Origin: Calliopum simillimum
Lineage: Eukaryota > Arthropoda > Insecta > Diptera > Lauxaniidae
Direction: 5' to 3'
DNA length: 64,000 bases
Assembly: GCA_951812925.1 (NCBI GenBank)
Contig: OX638372.1
Coordinates: 5,766,001 to 5,830,000 of the forward strand
Position 1 is the first letter of the stretch. Every line of letters begins with the position of its first letter. Positions 1-10,416 of this stretch are shown piece by piece. The translations under genes were made by a program, and so were the position numbers. The notes beneath the pieces are model-generated. The model worked only from the letters and a program-made list of their open reading frames with translations. It was not told the origin of the DNA and ran no database searches.

Positions 1-1228
1 TAGCACAAATTTGCGTTGTTTTGATGAATGATGATGATTTTGTTACGATGAAAAATTGCTTATTTTTAAGAAAAATAAATTTTTTTTCTTTGATTTTTTT
101 TTCTTTTATAACTAACACGAGATGGATTGAAGAACTGACATAGGTTTTCTTTCAAAAAAAAAAAACAAACTTATTACACCAAAAAAAATCAGGCAGTTTG
201 ATATGCGAATAATCTGTCAATTTATATGAATAAAATTCAATTGCTCCATTGAAATTAAATTTAAATTTAAAATTTTTTTTATGTAAATGTAAAAACTTAT
301 TAATTTCAAGTAAACTCAGTTGTTTTTAATTTAACCTTTAGCCAATGAATTTTACAACAATTCCCTTATGTATTTCAAGACTGTAAATAGAAAAAATTGA
401 AAGGCAACAAGACTGTTTCCGCATAAGCAGAAAACTGTCTCTAGTGTAACGAAAATGTATGGGACAATCGTGTTCTTACTGTTAAAAATTAATGAATAGA
501 ATGATAATTGTCCCTAGACTGGTGAAAAAGTAATAAATATGAGCACAATTGATGATTCTTAAAAAAATTGTGAGTTCATTGTATGAAAGTGTTTTTGAAT
601 ATAGCGTGTTAACCAAACTTTTAGCACACATTTCCAAGTTAAAGGTTTCTTTCATTCGGTAAAATCGTTACAAAATTCATTATAAAACGTGCAAAATATT
701 AGACTTTAAAAATCGTTTTTAACTAAAAGTTGAGTTCTTCAAAAGTAATTAAAACTTTACTGACCAAAACTACGCATTTTATGTATATAAATGGATATTA
801 CTTTCGAGCTAAAGTTATTTGAAACATAATTAATTACATTCATTCATATAAGTAATCATATATAAATGCTTTGCAGAGATTCATTGTAATGGTGACATAT
901 TAGAAAAATGATTGAAAATCAAAAAAAAAAAAAAAAAAATAAAAAAGGGGGGTAACCAAAAAAAGAAAAATGATAACTGATCAGTACATAGGCGAATTTA
1001 CAAAAAAAAAGAATTTTGACTAGAGAAAAAAAAAATCAAAAAAAAAAAAAAGACTCGTTTCGTGTCCGCAAATAATTGAAACAGATGAAAGTGTTCATTA
1101 TACTTGTAAACGTGATAAAAATGATGAATCATCTGGAGAAAATATTTTGTCCCACGTTGTGCGCCAAAGGTATAGGATAAAAAAATGTTTTTTGCCATTT
1201 TTTGAAGCTATAGAACTATATGACATAT
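1..1228. other. AT-rich non-coding DNA
   Basis: Long A and T runs (for example about 920-940 and 1028-1052) and no ORF with protein-like composition. I see no exon, RNA gene or element boundary here. Confidence 0.6.
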
Positions 1229-1640
1229 GATTTATTCAATAAATTTCTAGGAGATATCGTAGACCTAAATATTGAAAAACCTGCTTTTTGCACTTTTTTA
1301 TCTTTCTAAGTTAGGATATCTCTGAGAAAAAAAAGATCTATGCATAATTTAAATAAGGTTTTAAAGACAGAGATTAGGACTTTTAATTACTGTATCGCAT
1401 TTTACAGGTGAACCTTAAACAGTATTTTTTGCTTTTATTTATTATTTGATGACATATCGTTCACCTGCAAAATGCGATTAAGAAATTGAAAATCCTAATC
1501 TTTGTCTTAAAAACCCAACTTAAATTATGTCGATAATTTTTTTTCTCAGAGATATACTAACCTAAAAAATAAAAAAAGTGCAAAAAACAGGTATTTTCAA
1601 TATTTCGGTCTAAGATATCTTCTAGAAACATGAAGGTATC
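1229..1640. mobile_element. Palindromic foldback MITE (~410 bp)
   Basis: The left arm (about 1236-1407) and right arm (about 1458-1637) are imperfect reverse complements. Both carry matching blocks such as GATATC..TAGACC, AATATTGAAAA, TTTTTGCAC, ATATCTCTGAGAAAAAA and CGCATTTT.CAGGTGAAC. The spacer is only about 50 bp. No transposase is present. This is a non-autonomous inverted-repeat element of unknown superfamily; the ends are approximate. Confidence 0.75.
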
Positions 1641-2741
1641 GTCATTTTTAAATCAGGTTTCAAAGTAAAGGCTTTCAAGTACCGTTACCAGATTTGGCGA
1701 GAGAAACAAGAAGTCACATTTTAGTTATAACTTCAAAAATGGCAAACATTTTTTTTTTTTTTGGTTTTTAGGTAAGAATATCTTGAAAACTGTATACGAT
1801 AGGGCGATTCTGAGATTGGATTCGAATTCAACATTGCAAAACACATCGAATGTGATTATTGTGATTTTTTGATTTATATGGAAAACTAGAAAAGAGGCTT
1901 TCTCGAAGGGAGATTATGATCGGATGTTCTGCACAATGGGAAAATGATCACAAAAGCCTATAGAATCATCCATCATTTTCAGTTTTGGTCGTAATTTTTG
2001 TGTGCCTGAAAAAGTTCAAAATTTCAGCATTCAGTGCAATTCGCATGTAAATTTTTCGCCAACTCTAAATAAAGAGTCGTATGTTTTCGCGCATTTTATT
2101 AAATTCAAAAATGACGCCATCCCAACCCACCGCCGCCGCCAAAACTTCTGAGCTAATATAATTTGTAAAAGTTTCTCTTTCTCCCTCTCCCTATTTTGCT
2201 GTTGTGTCTGTTATTTATATTTGTTTGCATATATGTGCGCAATATGTCTATGTGTGTGTGTGTGCTTAAGTTAGTTGCATACAAAAAGTTGATGTTTTAA
2301 TTTATTTATCATGATTTTGTTAAATTTAAAATTCATCCAAATGTGAAATAAATTGCATTTTAGTTGAATGCAACCATACGTGATGCAAATTATAATGCCT
2401 TGCAACAGTGAGTGATTGCTTATTTTTTTAAAATTTTATTTGTTTGTAAATTTGATTTAAATTATTTATTTATTGAAAAGTAATTACATATTCATCAGCC
2501 CTATAATTTATTAATTATGTACTGATAAGAGGCAAGTAAATTCAATTTAAAATTTTTACTCTGCAAATATTTGCAATCAAGATTCAAAAGAGCAATTTGT
2601 AATCAATTAATGATGATTATTCGATTATACGAATGAATTTATTTCATAGGATACAATATGATGCTCAAGCGGATGGTTTCATTTACTTATGTACTTAAGG
2701 TTTAAGACTCTTAAGCAAAAGCTCTTCAAATAACTAAGACT
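1641..2741. other. Non-coding DNA, no recognisable feature
   Basis: AT-rich, with a short GT run near 2252 and a small CCGCCGCCG patch near 2130. No exon or repeat boundary is seen. Confidence 0.55.
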
Positions 2742-2872
2742 AAGGGCCGTTTTCATAATCTCCAGTTAAAATTTAACTTCCAGATAAATACAAATTTTGT
2801 ATGAAATTTAATGTCAAAGTGCCAGTTAAAGTTCCAGTTAAGGCTTAACTGAACATTGTGAAATCGGCCCTT
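2742..2872. mobile_element. Small MITE with AAGGGCCG termini (131 bp)
   Basis: It starts AAGGGCCGTTTTCATAATC and ends with the reverse complement AAGGGCCGATTTCACAAT. Internal subrepeats are CAGTTAAA/CAGTTAAG. A short TIR element with no coding capacity; the exact target duplication is ambiguous (TA or TAA). Confidence 0.7.
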
Positions 2873-3159
2873 AATTTGCTTAAATTACACTGACGAAGAT
2901 GATATTGTTTGGTAAGGTGGCTTTCCATGCATACTAAGACATCATGAGATAGTTGCGAACAGTAAATGTTATCTTGAACCATTTAATCAATCCCGGAACT
3001 TCGGAACCGAACTAACCCAATTCCACGATTTAGAGTCACTTACAGTCGTTTTACGCAAATCACTGCTTAATTTCCGTACTTTTTTTTTTATTACGATCTA
3101 GGACATGCTGCGAATGAGTCGTTTGATGTCTAAATTTTTTTGTTTTGATTCAATTTATA

Positions 3160-3880
3160 CACAGTAAAAAGTGATAGTTTACTTTTAATTCCATTCGGTA
3201 TTGATTTTAAACTGCTTTGGTATTAAATTCAAAATTTATTCCAAAAAAGATTGAAATTTATTCCGGTAGGTTTTAATTTTATCACAAAAAATATTTACTT
3301 TTAAACCATTTAGTTTTTTCAATTTTTTAATACCAAAGTGGCTTAAAAACAATCCTAAAATAACTTTAAATTAAAAAAACTAATCATTTTTAGTTTTAAA
3401 ATAAGTCCAAGAAAAGTATTAAAATATTCTCTGCGCCAATTTTAATACTTTTGGTTTGAAACTAATGCCATCAAAGTTTTAATTTAGCTTGGAGAGACTT
3501 TTTAGTTTCAAAATTTGAAAAACTTTATTTATCAAAAGAGCATGAAAAAAAGAACGAGAACAAAATAACAAAAAAAAAAAATTTTTCTTTTTCAATTGTT
3601 TAAATACAAATTTAACACAACTACGTCAATACGTGTGATAGCCGAGTGAGCTAAAGACTTCGTAATTTATGTAAACAAGATGTTGTACCCTGGGTTCGAA
3701 TCTCAGTATGGAAGGAAGAAGTCTGGTTTTTTTTTTCAATTAAATTTAATTTTTTTTTTTTTTTCATTTTTCTCCCTCTCTTTATTTATTCCAAAATAGT
3801 TTAAAATTAAAACTTTTTTTGGCATTGTTCTATATAAATACTTTTTTTGGTTTTAAAATTAAACTAAAATTTTTACTGTG
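3160..3880. mobile_element. TA-flanked TIR element carrying a tRNA-like cassette (721 bp)
   Basis: The termini CACAGTAAAAA (3160) and TTTTTACTGTG (3880) are inverted and flanked by TA on both sides (3158-3159 and 3881-3882), as expected for Tc1/mariner-type insertion. The inner arms are rich in TTTTAATTTTAAA blocks. The centre holds a tRNA-like A-box/B-box segment followed by T runs. There is no transposase. Similar architecture occurs at 34693-35420 and, partially, at 5930-6189. Confidence 0.75.
3634..3736 (+). other. tRNA-like pol III promoter cassette inside TIR element
   Basis: An A-box-like TAGCCGAGTGAGC lies at 3639-3651 and a B-box-like GGTTCGAATCT at 3693-3703, spaced as in tRNA genes. 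They are followed by a T10 run near 3727-3736 that would stop pol III. The arrangement resembles a tRNA pseudogene or SINE head. It lacks a clean acceptor stem, so it is not a functional tRNA. Confidence 0.6.
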
Positions 3881-5035
3881 TACGAGTATAATCTATATAT
3901 TAATACACAAGACAAAAATTTGTCCTCCTTTTTTTAATATGTTAGAAATGGAGTACAACTTTGAATCATACACCATTAGAAAATTATTTGTGTGTAGATA
4001 TACACAAGTTCAAAATTATTTTAATATATTGCCCTTAAGCCATCCCAAATTAAAAATAAATAAAATATAAAATAGCTTTTTATTCGATAAAAACGAATCA
4101 TAAACCAGTTTTGGACATTATCTATACAAGCAAAGGCAAAAAAGTGAAAATGTCATTTTAGCCAGAACTAATGGAAAATTGCACACAGCTTTATTTTTTT
4201 TAAGTCTTTTTAAGCTAGGTATTTTTCCTTTTTTCCACAAATATATATAAAACATTTAATAAAAGGAAATCAAAAAATCCATTTTTTAATGAGATGCCTC
4301 CCTCCTTCTACACAAAACGCTACCACTAATGCCTATCATAAAACGTTGAAATCGACCATGCAACATGGCGTGAAGTTTTGCTTGGTCTAACGATGCAAAT
4401 CAAATTACTGAAACACGAACTTTCCCTCATACACATATGGATGTCTATAGATACATATACAAACACACAGCAGCAATACCACACCCAACCATAAGCAGTT
4501 TGTTTACTAACAAACTTGTTTACTTTACGTTACCTAGCCCAACTTAATACCAACTTGTAGTCGTCATGCATACTTACATATAAGGATGTATGAATATCTA
4601 TGAGAGTATGTGCTTGTGTTAATGTATGTGTGTATGTGTATATATGTATTAGTGTCACTAATGTTTCCATTTTAATGTGATTGTTGCTGGCGCAACGTTT
4701 GGTAGCAACTAATTGTTGTTGTTTTACGCTTAGATTACCAACAGCAACACCAAAACAAACAAACAAACAGACAGATAAACACTGGAACATAATAAAACAA
4801 ACTAAGATACATACACTATGGTATTGATGGCTATTTTACCAACACATCGACATACACATACATACAGATAATATGTACGTAGGCCACGTTAAGCTCTACC
4901 AAATGATAATAATGAGTGGTAAATCGCGGCACCACAACAGTTCACTAAATGTTATCCTATTAGATACGCGTTGTTAATGTTATTATTATGGTTGGCTACA
5001 CTTAATGTTGGTAAAAAACTTTAATTTGTTCAATT
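3881..5035. other. Non-coding DNA with CA/TG-rich patches
   Basis: Contains scattered ACACATACATA and TGTATGTG simple-sequence runs around 4430-4650 and 4850. No exon structure is seen. The ORF-like stretch on the minus strand near 4530-4790 is built from these runs. Confidence 0.55.
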
Positions 5036-5530
5036 TTATTTTAAAGTAAGTAAACATTAACAACATTTTTGATTTTTGATAATTTTTTCGAATATATAAA
5101 AATTTTTCAACTTTTGGAGGATTTTTCGACGTTTTGATGATTTTTCAAACTTAAAACATTTTGAGGATTTTTCAATTTATCAACAGCGTTTTTCGACTTT
5201 TTGATCATTTTTCGAATTTTTTAATCAACATTTGGATGGTTTTCTGTTTTTTTTTTTTTCAATATTTCTTTACTTTTGATGGTTTTTCGAATTTATCAAT
5301 ATTTTTCGACTTTTTGAAGATTTTTGAAATTTATAGACATTTTTCGACCTCTTGATGCTTCTGCGGCTTAATCAATATTTTTCAATTTTTTGATGATTTT
5401 CCGACTTTATCAACATTTTTCGACTTTTTCATGATATTTCGATTTCATTAACATATTTCGATTTCATCAACATATTTCGCTTTCAAAAGCATTTTTTGAT
5501 GATGTTTCTAATTTATCAAAATTTTCCGAC
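5036..5530 (+). repeat. Degenerate minisatellite, TTTTTCGACTTTTTGATGAT motif
   Basis: A highly diverged array of units of roughly 40 bp built from TTTTTCGACTTTTTGATGAT, TTTTTCGAATTTATCAACAT and variants. The reverse-complement family recurs at 15185-15950. Confidence 0.75.
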
Positions 5531-5734
5531 TGATTTGTCATCTTTATTTCTTCCGTTAATAGCTACAAAAACAACAGAAAGCGAGGATAACAACATAGGG
5601 AGCCTACAAAGGCTTTCGGCAGGTGAACATTGCTGCAATTTGAAAACGCATTCCGGTAGCTGCTATTTTAAATCTCAGCAGTCGGCACTTGAAAAATACA
5701 AAACAAAATTTATCCTGAAGTTAAAAAAAAACTA

Positions 5735-5930
5735 ATAAGGGTTGAACCTTTGGCCTTGCCAAACATTAAATATCCTACACTGCAGAATTTTGAAAATTTT
5801 GCTAAGATGGTAGGTGCCACGCCCTCTTGTTCGAGTTTTTGCTTAGAGCTTGCATTTATAGTTCATAGTGTCAAGCTAACTTTGATGACGAAGGCAGTGT
5901 ACCAAATTTCATTGAATTTCGGGCAAAAAC
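5735..5930 (+). repeat. Dispersed repeat with CCTTTGGCC end and GGTGCCACGCCC core
   Basis: Begins GGGTTGAACCTTTGGCC, continues with a TAAATATCCTACACTGCAG block, then a GGTGCCACGCCC-type core. The same sequence, inverted, lies at 38475-38740. The translated frames of the two copies match (PNIKYPTLQ.FE), which shows common repeat origin and not a gene. Confidence 0.65.
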
Positions 5931-6189
5931 TTTTCTATCTATCGCACAGATGGATCCAGGTTCAAACCCTAATGCGGTCAGTTCGCTTTTTTTTTTTTTG
6001 GTTGTTTGTTTGAACTCTACAGACGGTACATGTATATCATTTTAATTATTTCAAAAAAACTACTTTCGAAAATTTTGAATTTACTAAAACAGTAAGGTAA
6101 AATTTATTTTATTGGGGAGTTGTCACTATATTGACTTGAAGTTTTAGTAAAATTTACTAGTAGTACGAACTATTTTTTTTTCTCCGTGT
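5930..6189 (+). mobile_element. Truncated TIR/tRNA-like element, right part
   Basis: Has a B-box-like AGGTTCAAACCCT (about 5959-5971) followed by a T13 run, then AACAGTAAGGTAAAAT, GTTGTCACTAT and a terminus TTTTTTTCTCCGTG at 6189. This right half parallels 35160-35420. The left TIR and A-box half are missing or unrecognisable, so the copy is 5'-truncated and abuts the preceding repeat. Confidence 0.6.
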
Positions 6190-6942
6190 GGATTTGATTT
6201 AATTTCTGGAGAAATTCCCAGCTAGAAACTATAATCCCGGGATACCGGACATTTTGTTACATCCCGAAATTTTGGTTTAAGAACCTGAATCCCATCCAGG
6301 ATTTTCGGAATTCATAAAAAACGAATGATTTAAACTAGAAAAAATGGTTCTTTATGATTTTAAGCCTGACCTTGAAATAAATTTTTTTAAGACCCGAAAT
6401 TTGAAAAATTTTTTATGTTATTTTTTAGTCTTTTGTTCCAAACATTAAACAAAAATTTTTGCTCCTTTCGTATCCTTATTCATCAATATGCTCATGAGTC
6501 AATTCACTCCGCCACTACAGTATGGTGCCATTTATCACACACTAAAGAAAAATCACTTGAAATGAAACTTTTCAACAACACCCTCAAGTTTTGCATAGAC
6601 TCGACTTTTGTTTATTCGGTAATTTAATAAATATTTGAACGAATTTTTTTTGCTTTACATCAACCTTAATATCATAAATTATTAAAAACCAAAAGGAAAT
6701 CAACCTCCATAAAATAAGCAACAACTTTTCTCAATAAATTATTTAAGCGTTTGACACCGTGACAGTAAACGGAGTAACGTCGAGGCGTAAATTTGTGTCC
6801 CACATATGTTGTATGCAACGCATAAAATATGAAAAAGCGTAAAAAAAGAACAAAATACTTTTTTATTACGTTTACGTGAAGTTTTACGGTCGGTCACAAG
6901 TTAAATGAGTTGTTTTGACAGATTTTTATTTTCTAGACGACA
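6190..6942. other. Non-coding DNA
   Basis: Nothing recognised. A short hairpin-prone CCCGGGATACCGG patch lies near 6235. Confidence 0.5.
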
Positions 6943-7833
6943 CACAGTGCTGTCACTCCATACAACGGAACGGCATTTCCACAGTTTTGGTTCGATTTCA
7001 ATAAGATTTACCATACTGATACATTTTTTTACGTTGTTTTCAGAAATGCAATTTATTTTCAAATGCAATGAATAGAAAAAAAGATATTCAAATAAATAAA
7101 ACCACGAAAATTAACTGGAAAAAATGTTTGTGCATGCCTTTAGGCTGTAAAAAACCATATTAAAATTTTAATAGTTCAAAGTGTTTTTGACATATAAAAG
7201 TATGCTGTAAAAAAAAATCAAATTTAAAAAAAATTCAAAAACATTTGAAAAGATTTTGTGGTGGAAATATTATAAAATCATTGATTTTTACGTAAATACG
7301 AGATATTCAGATAAATATTTAAAGTAAACGGGGAAAAACGGGGTTGTGATTTTTTCCTATCTTAAAATATGGAATCTGTACTATCTGCACGTTTTAGAAC
7401 AATGTCCGCAAGTCCCGTCTTTTTTTGTTCTGCTCTAAAGAAAATAAGTATTTTCCAGGTTTTAATTTTTGAAAATTTTTTCTTATAACTTTTAAAATAA
7501 CTTTAATTTGGCAAAAACAATTTGCATTCAAAAAAATATTAAAAATAAATGGGTATTTTGGCTTTTGTATGCATTTTACTTTATAACAATTGCTTTTGTG
7601 GTTTAGGAGCAGTAATTATTTTTAAAAAGTTCTGCGATTAAAAAATTTTACGACTTGATTTTTTTTCGAAAAAAAGTTTGACTTTAACAAGCTGTAACAC
7701 TTACAAATCAATCTACTTTTCTAAAATATTCAAAGGATTTCTTAATTGGAATTTTTGCTGTAGAATGGCATAAAAAAAAATTTAAATTTGAACAAAAATT
7801 TTTTACGCAAATGCCTTCTATCGCAGCACTGTG
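6943..7833. mobile_element. Candidate TIR element, CACAGTGCTG ends, 5-bp duplication
   Basis: CACAGTGCTG at 6943 is matched by its inverse CAGCACTGTG ending at 7833, and CGACA directly abuts both ends (6938-6942 and 7834-7838). GGCATTT occurs just inside both ends. The interior is AT-rich and non-coding. The TIR is short, so this is a candidate, not a certainty. Confidence 0.5.
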
Positions 7834-8738
7834 CGACATATTGTTATTTTTATAAATATCATGTGTTGTTTTTGTTTGTTTGCTGTGTTTACCATTGACA
7901 TTTTGAGTTTATTTTATTTTCAATTCATACGTTTAGTCCGAAAAAATTCTGTTTGTTTAGTTTAGCAAACAAATTTAATGCTTCCGAATGATTTTCAACA
8001 CTTTTAATGTTTGCACTGCTGTTGTTGGTTTTATTTTTTCACTTTTTGTTGTTCTTTCTGTAGTATTTTTAAACTTTTTTATTCACCTTTCATTTAAATT
8101 TTTTTCTTTTTATGATATCGCTGCATTTTTATTTTGTGTTTTTTTTTTTTTCTGTTTGTATGCACACATATCCACTGCGCTATCGCACACTCTGCAAAAT
8201 CCATATTTTTTTACAACTCAATTTATTGTTTTGAATTTTACGTTGCCATATGGAATTTTTCACTTTTTGCCATATTTTTATGTGTTTGCTCCACTTTTTT
8301 TCAGAGTTTTTTTTTAAATATTTTTAACTTTGCTGCATTTTTTTGTCACTTGCATGTTGACATAGTTTTGCTTTTACCGTTTTAAGGTGTTTTTTTATGG
8401 ATGAATGTACTATGTACTCGTATTCGTAGTTTCCGTAATGAGTCCAGCTTGTGATATCCGTATATCTGCCAACATAATAAAATTTTTTGTTCAATTACAT
8501 GTACATAATTTACAAAAGTCAGATAAAGTTCATCGGTTTAAGTAAAAATATGTATAGTATATATCTGTGGATACTTCTCAGTACTTTGTCATCGAGATTC
8601 CTATAAAATTATTTTACAAATACAGATTTCCACGCAGTAAATTCTCTTAAGCCATCAGAATTATAGCATACTTTGCGGATCATTGCGTTTTTAATGTCAT
8701 TTCCTAGACTTTTGTTACCAATTTTGTGTTCATACTAC
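7834..8738. other. T-rich non-coding DNA
   Basis: Strong T-richness from 7985 to 8390 generates Phe-rich ORFs on the plus strand that are not protein-like. No gene is seen. Confidence 0.55.
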
Positions 8739-8844
8739 AGGGGCCGCCAAATAACTTTTTTTTTTTTTTTGAAAATTCTATAAAAAAAAACTACTAGATA
8801 TTTTCTCAAATTTCTTTTTTTATTTGAAAGTACAATCCTTCCGG

Positions 8845-9520
8845 TTAATAATGGAAAATAAATTCATTCAAATGGCTGCCTTGGCTGGCCACGCAGTAGC
8901 CTACACGATCGGTCCAATTTTGAAGCACATTATCGATTGTGTGCAACTGTATTTCACCAATGGCTTCACGAATATTGTTACGTGACCTTGGCAAGCGTAT
9001 CCAACGCGGCTCAAGCCGGCTAACTTGCGTTTCAGGGGGTTCTTAACCCGCCGCATTGAATCGAAGGACGAACAATAAATTCCTCTTTCGGCTTACACCG
9101 GAAGCGAAATCTATAAAAAAAACTGCAAAACAAATCCACTATCACCCTAATAAAAAAAAAACCCAATAATAAATTTCAAACAAAAACCTCACTCCAACCA
9201 TAAAAAAACAATTCCAAACAAACAAGGAATTGAAACCACCAAAAAAAAACCCTATCGTGCATCCACATGAAATTAGGAATTAGATGATATCTTCCTGAGC
9301 ACCCGCCCAACGAATATTGTCCTTTAAAGCGTTGATTGTCTCTGGCTTGTCGGCGTAACACTTATCTTTGAGGGCACCCCACAAATAGTAGTCCAACGGT
9401 GTCAAATCGCAGCTCCGAGGTGGCCAAACGACATCAGCTCTGCGGCTGATAATGCGATCTTCAAAAACAGGGCGCAAAACATCGAGTGTAGCTTTGGCTG
9501 TGTGGCACGTAGCGCCACAT
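8845..9520 (-). pseudogene. DDE transposase C-terminal fragment (Tc1/mariner superfamily), interrupted
   Basis: Minus-strand translation from about 9518 gives GATCHTAKATLDVLRPVFED, then WPPRSCDLTPLDYYLWG and KDKCYADKPETI.ALKDNIR. The frame is broken by an inserted segment (8979-9309) and resumes at 8978 with EAIGEIQLHTIDNV, ending SHLNE.IFHY and TAA at 8845-8847. GATCHT and the PPRSCDLTPLDYYLWG block are the second catalytic-Asp region and the third-acidic-residue region of DDE_3 transposases. The Asp usually preceding GATCHT falls at the junction and is lost, and the first acidic residue and the DNA-binding domain are absent. It is a dead fragment. Superfamily assignment is firm; the exact family is inferred from memory of fly transposases. 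Confidence 0.85.
8979..9309 (+). mobile_element. 331-bp insertion inside transposase, 11-bp target duplication (SINE-like?)
   Basis: ACGAATATTGT occurs at 8968-8978 and again at 9310-9320. Removing the insert plus one copy restores continuous transposase reading across DNIR|EAIG. The insert starts with a tRNA-reminiscent stretch (TTGGCAAGCG near 8988; GGTTCTTAACC near 9036) and continues A-rich. An 11-bp duplication and pol III-like boxes suggest a SINE or other target-primed retroelement. It does not end in a clean poly-A, so the class is uncertain. Confidence 0.65.
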
Positions 9521-9680
9521 AAGCCTGAAAGCAGAGCTTCCTGCAACTTTAAGCAAGGATATCTCAAAATCTGAGGAAGATGGCTAAATTCTGACCTCGG
9601 ATTCGTTTTTAGCACATTGAAAACCATACCGTATGGAACCTCAACTTTCTACTACAGGACTTTTTTTTTGTGGTCCTGTG
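9521..9680 (-). mobile_element. Single arm of foldback family (see 41122-41792)
   Basis: Near-identical to the right arm of the foldback at 41.1-41.8 kb. It shares AAGCCTGAAA.CAG, TGCAACTTTAAGCAA, TCGTTTTTAGCACATTGAAA, CCATACCGTATGG and CTACTACAGGACTTTTT, and ends GTGGTCCTGTG at 9680. Only one arm is present. Confidence 0.8.
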
Positions 9681-9764
9681 TAATCAACACTAAGATTGCT
9701 ATTCTCGATCTGGGAAAGACAATTAAAATACAAAAATGAGCACCAGCGAACTTGCACATGAAGC

Positions 9765-10416
9765 ACTCCATGCCAAGCGTACCAGCTCAAAATTTAGGCA
9801 TATAATGCTTAGAATCATCAAGGAAATAAGTGTGAAATTTTTTGGGAGTTTTTTGGAAAGTTAAAAAAATATTTTTTTTATTTGAGTAATTTTTTAAAAA
9901 CTTTCAAAAAAAAAAAAAAACAATACAAAAATTAATCAAAAAAAAAAAAAAGTTTCCAAAAAAAGTCCAAAAAAATCTCACGTATTGCTTGGACGATTCT
10001 AAGCATTTCCTTGCACACTTTTTTCGTAAGATGCTTTAAAGTACTTTTAAAAAAAATCGAAAGGTGCTTTCTTTAAAAAAAATTCAAAAGTATTTTTAAG
10101 TGTAAAAAATTTTGGTGAAAAAAAATTTTTTCTCCAAGAAATATTTTTTTATAAAAAGAACACTTCAAAATGAATAGGACCAGTAACTTAGATTTATCAA
10201 TTTACAAACTTTAGTGTAAGCTAAAAATTTTTGAAAAAACACCCTTTTCATGAAAATGACTAAAAACGCCAACTCCAACACCCTGTATTTTAACAACAAA
10301 TGGTACTAAGACCAAATCCTCTCGGATTGTTGTTCTTGCACACCGGATCTACCATATTTCCAAATTTAAGCGAAATCGGAGAAAAAAATTTTGAGCTGGT
10401 ACATTTGGCATGGAGT
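9765..10416. mobile_element. TIR element, ACTCCATGCC ends (652 bp)
   Basis: ACTCCATGCC...GTACCAGCTCAAAATTT at 9765 is matched by the inverse near 10382-10416. A second inverted pair lies inside (TGCTTAGAATCATCAAGGAAATAAG versus CTAAGCATTTCC; GTGTGAAATTTTTT versus AAAAAAATCTCAC). Non-coding MITE. Confidence 0.65.

Larger units (their letters stand above)
8739..9520 (-). mobile_element. Tc1/mariner-superfamily element remnant
   Basis: A 3' portion of a DDE-transposon. The probable outer end is CAGGGGCCGCCAAATAACTT (about 8740). It holds the C-terminal part of a transposase read on the minus strand. The 5' half is absent: at about 9520 the sequence switches abruptly to one arm of the foldback family found intact at 41122-41792. 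Confidence 0.7.

Noticed and set aside
3634..3717. Genuine tRNA gene
   Set aside because: A and B boxes are present, but no complementary acceptor stem or clear anticodon arm, and it sits inside a TIR element.
5750..6013. 87-codon ORF beginning ALPNIKYPTLQNFE
   Set aside because: The same peptide appears inverted at 38529-38732, so it is translation of a dispersed non-coding repeat.
7988..8385. Phe-rich 83-109-codon ORFs suggesting a membrane protein
   Set aside because: Produced by T-rich low-complexity DNA; no start context or downstream exon.
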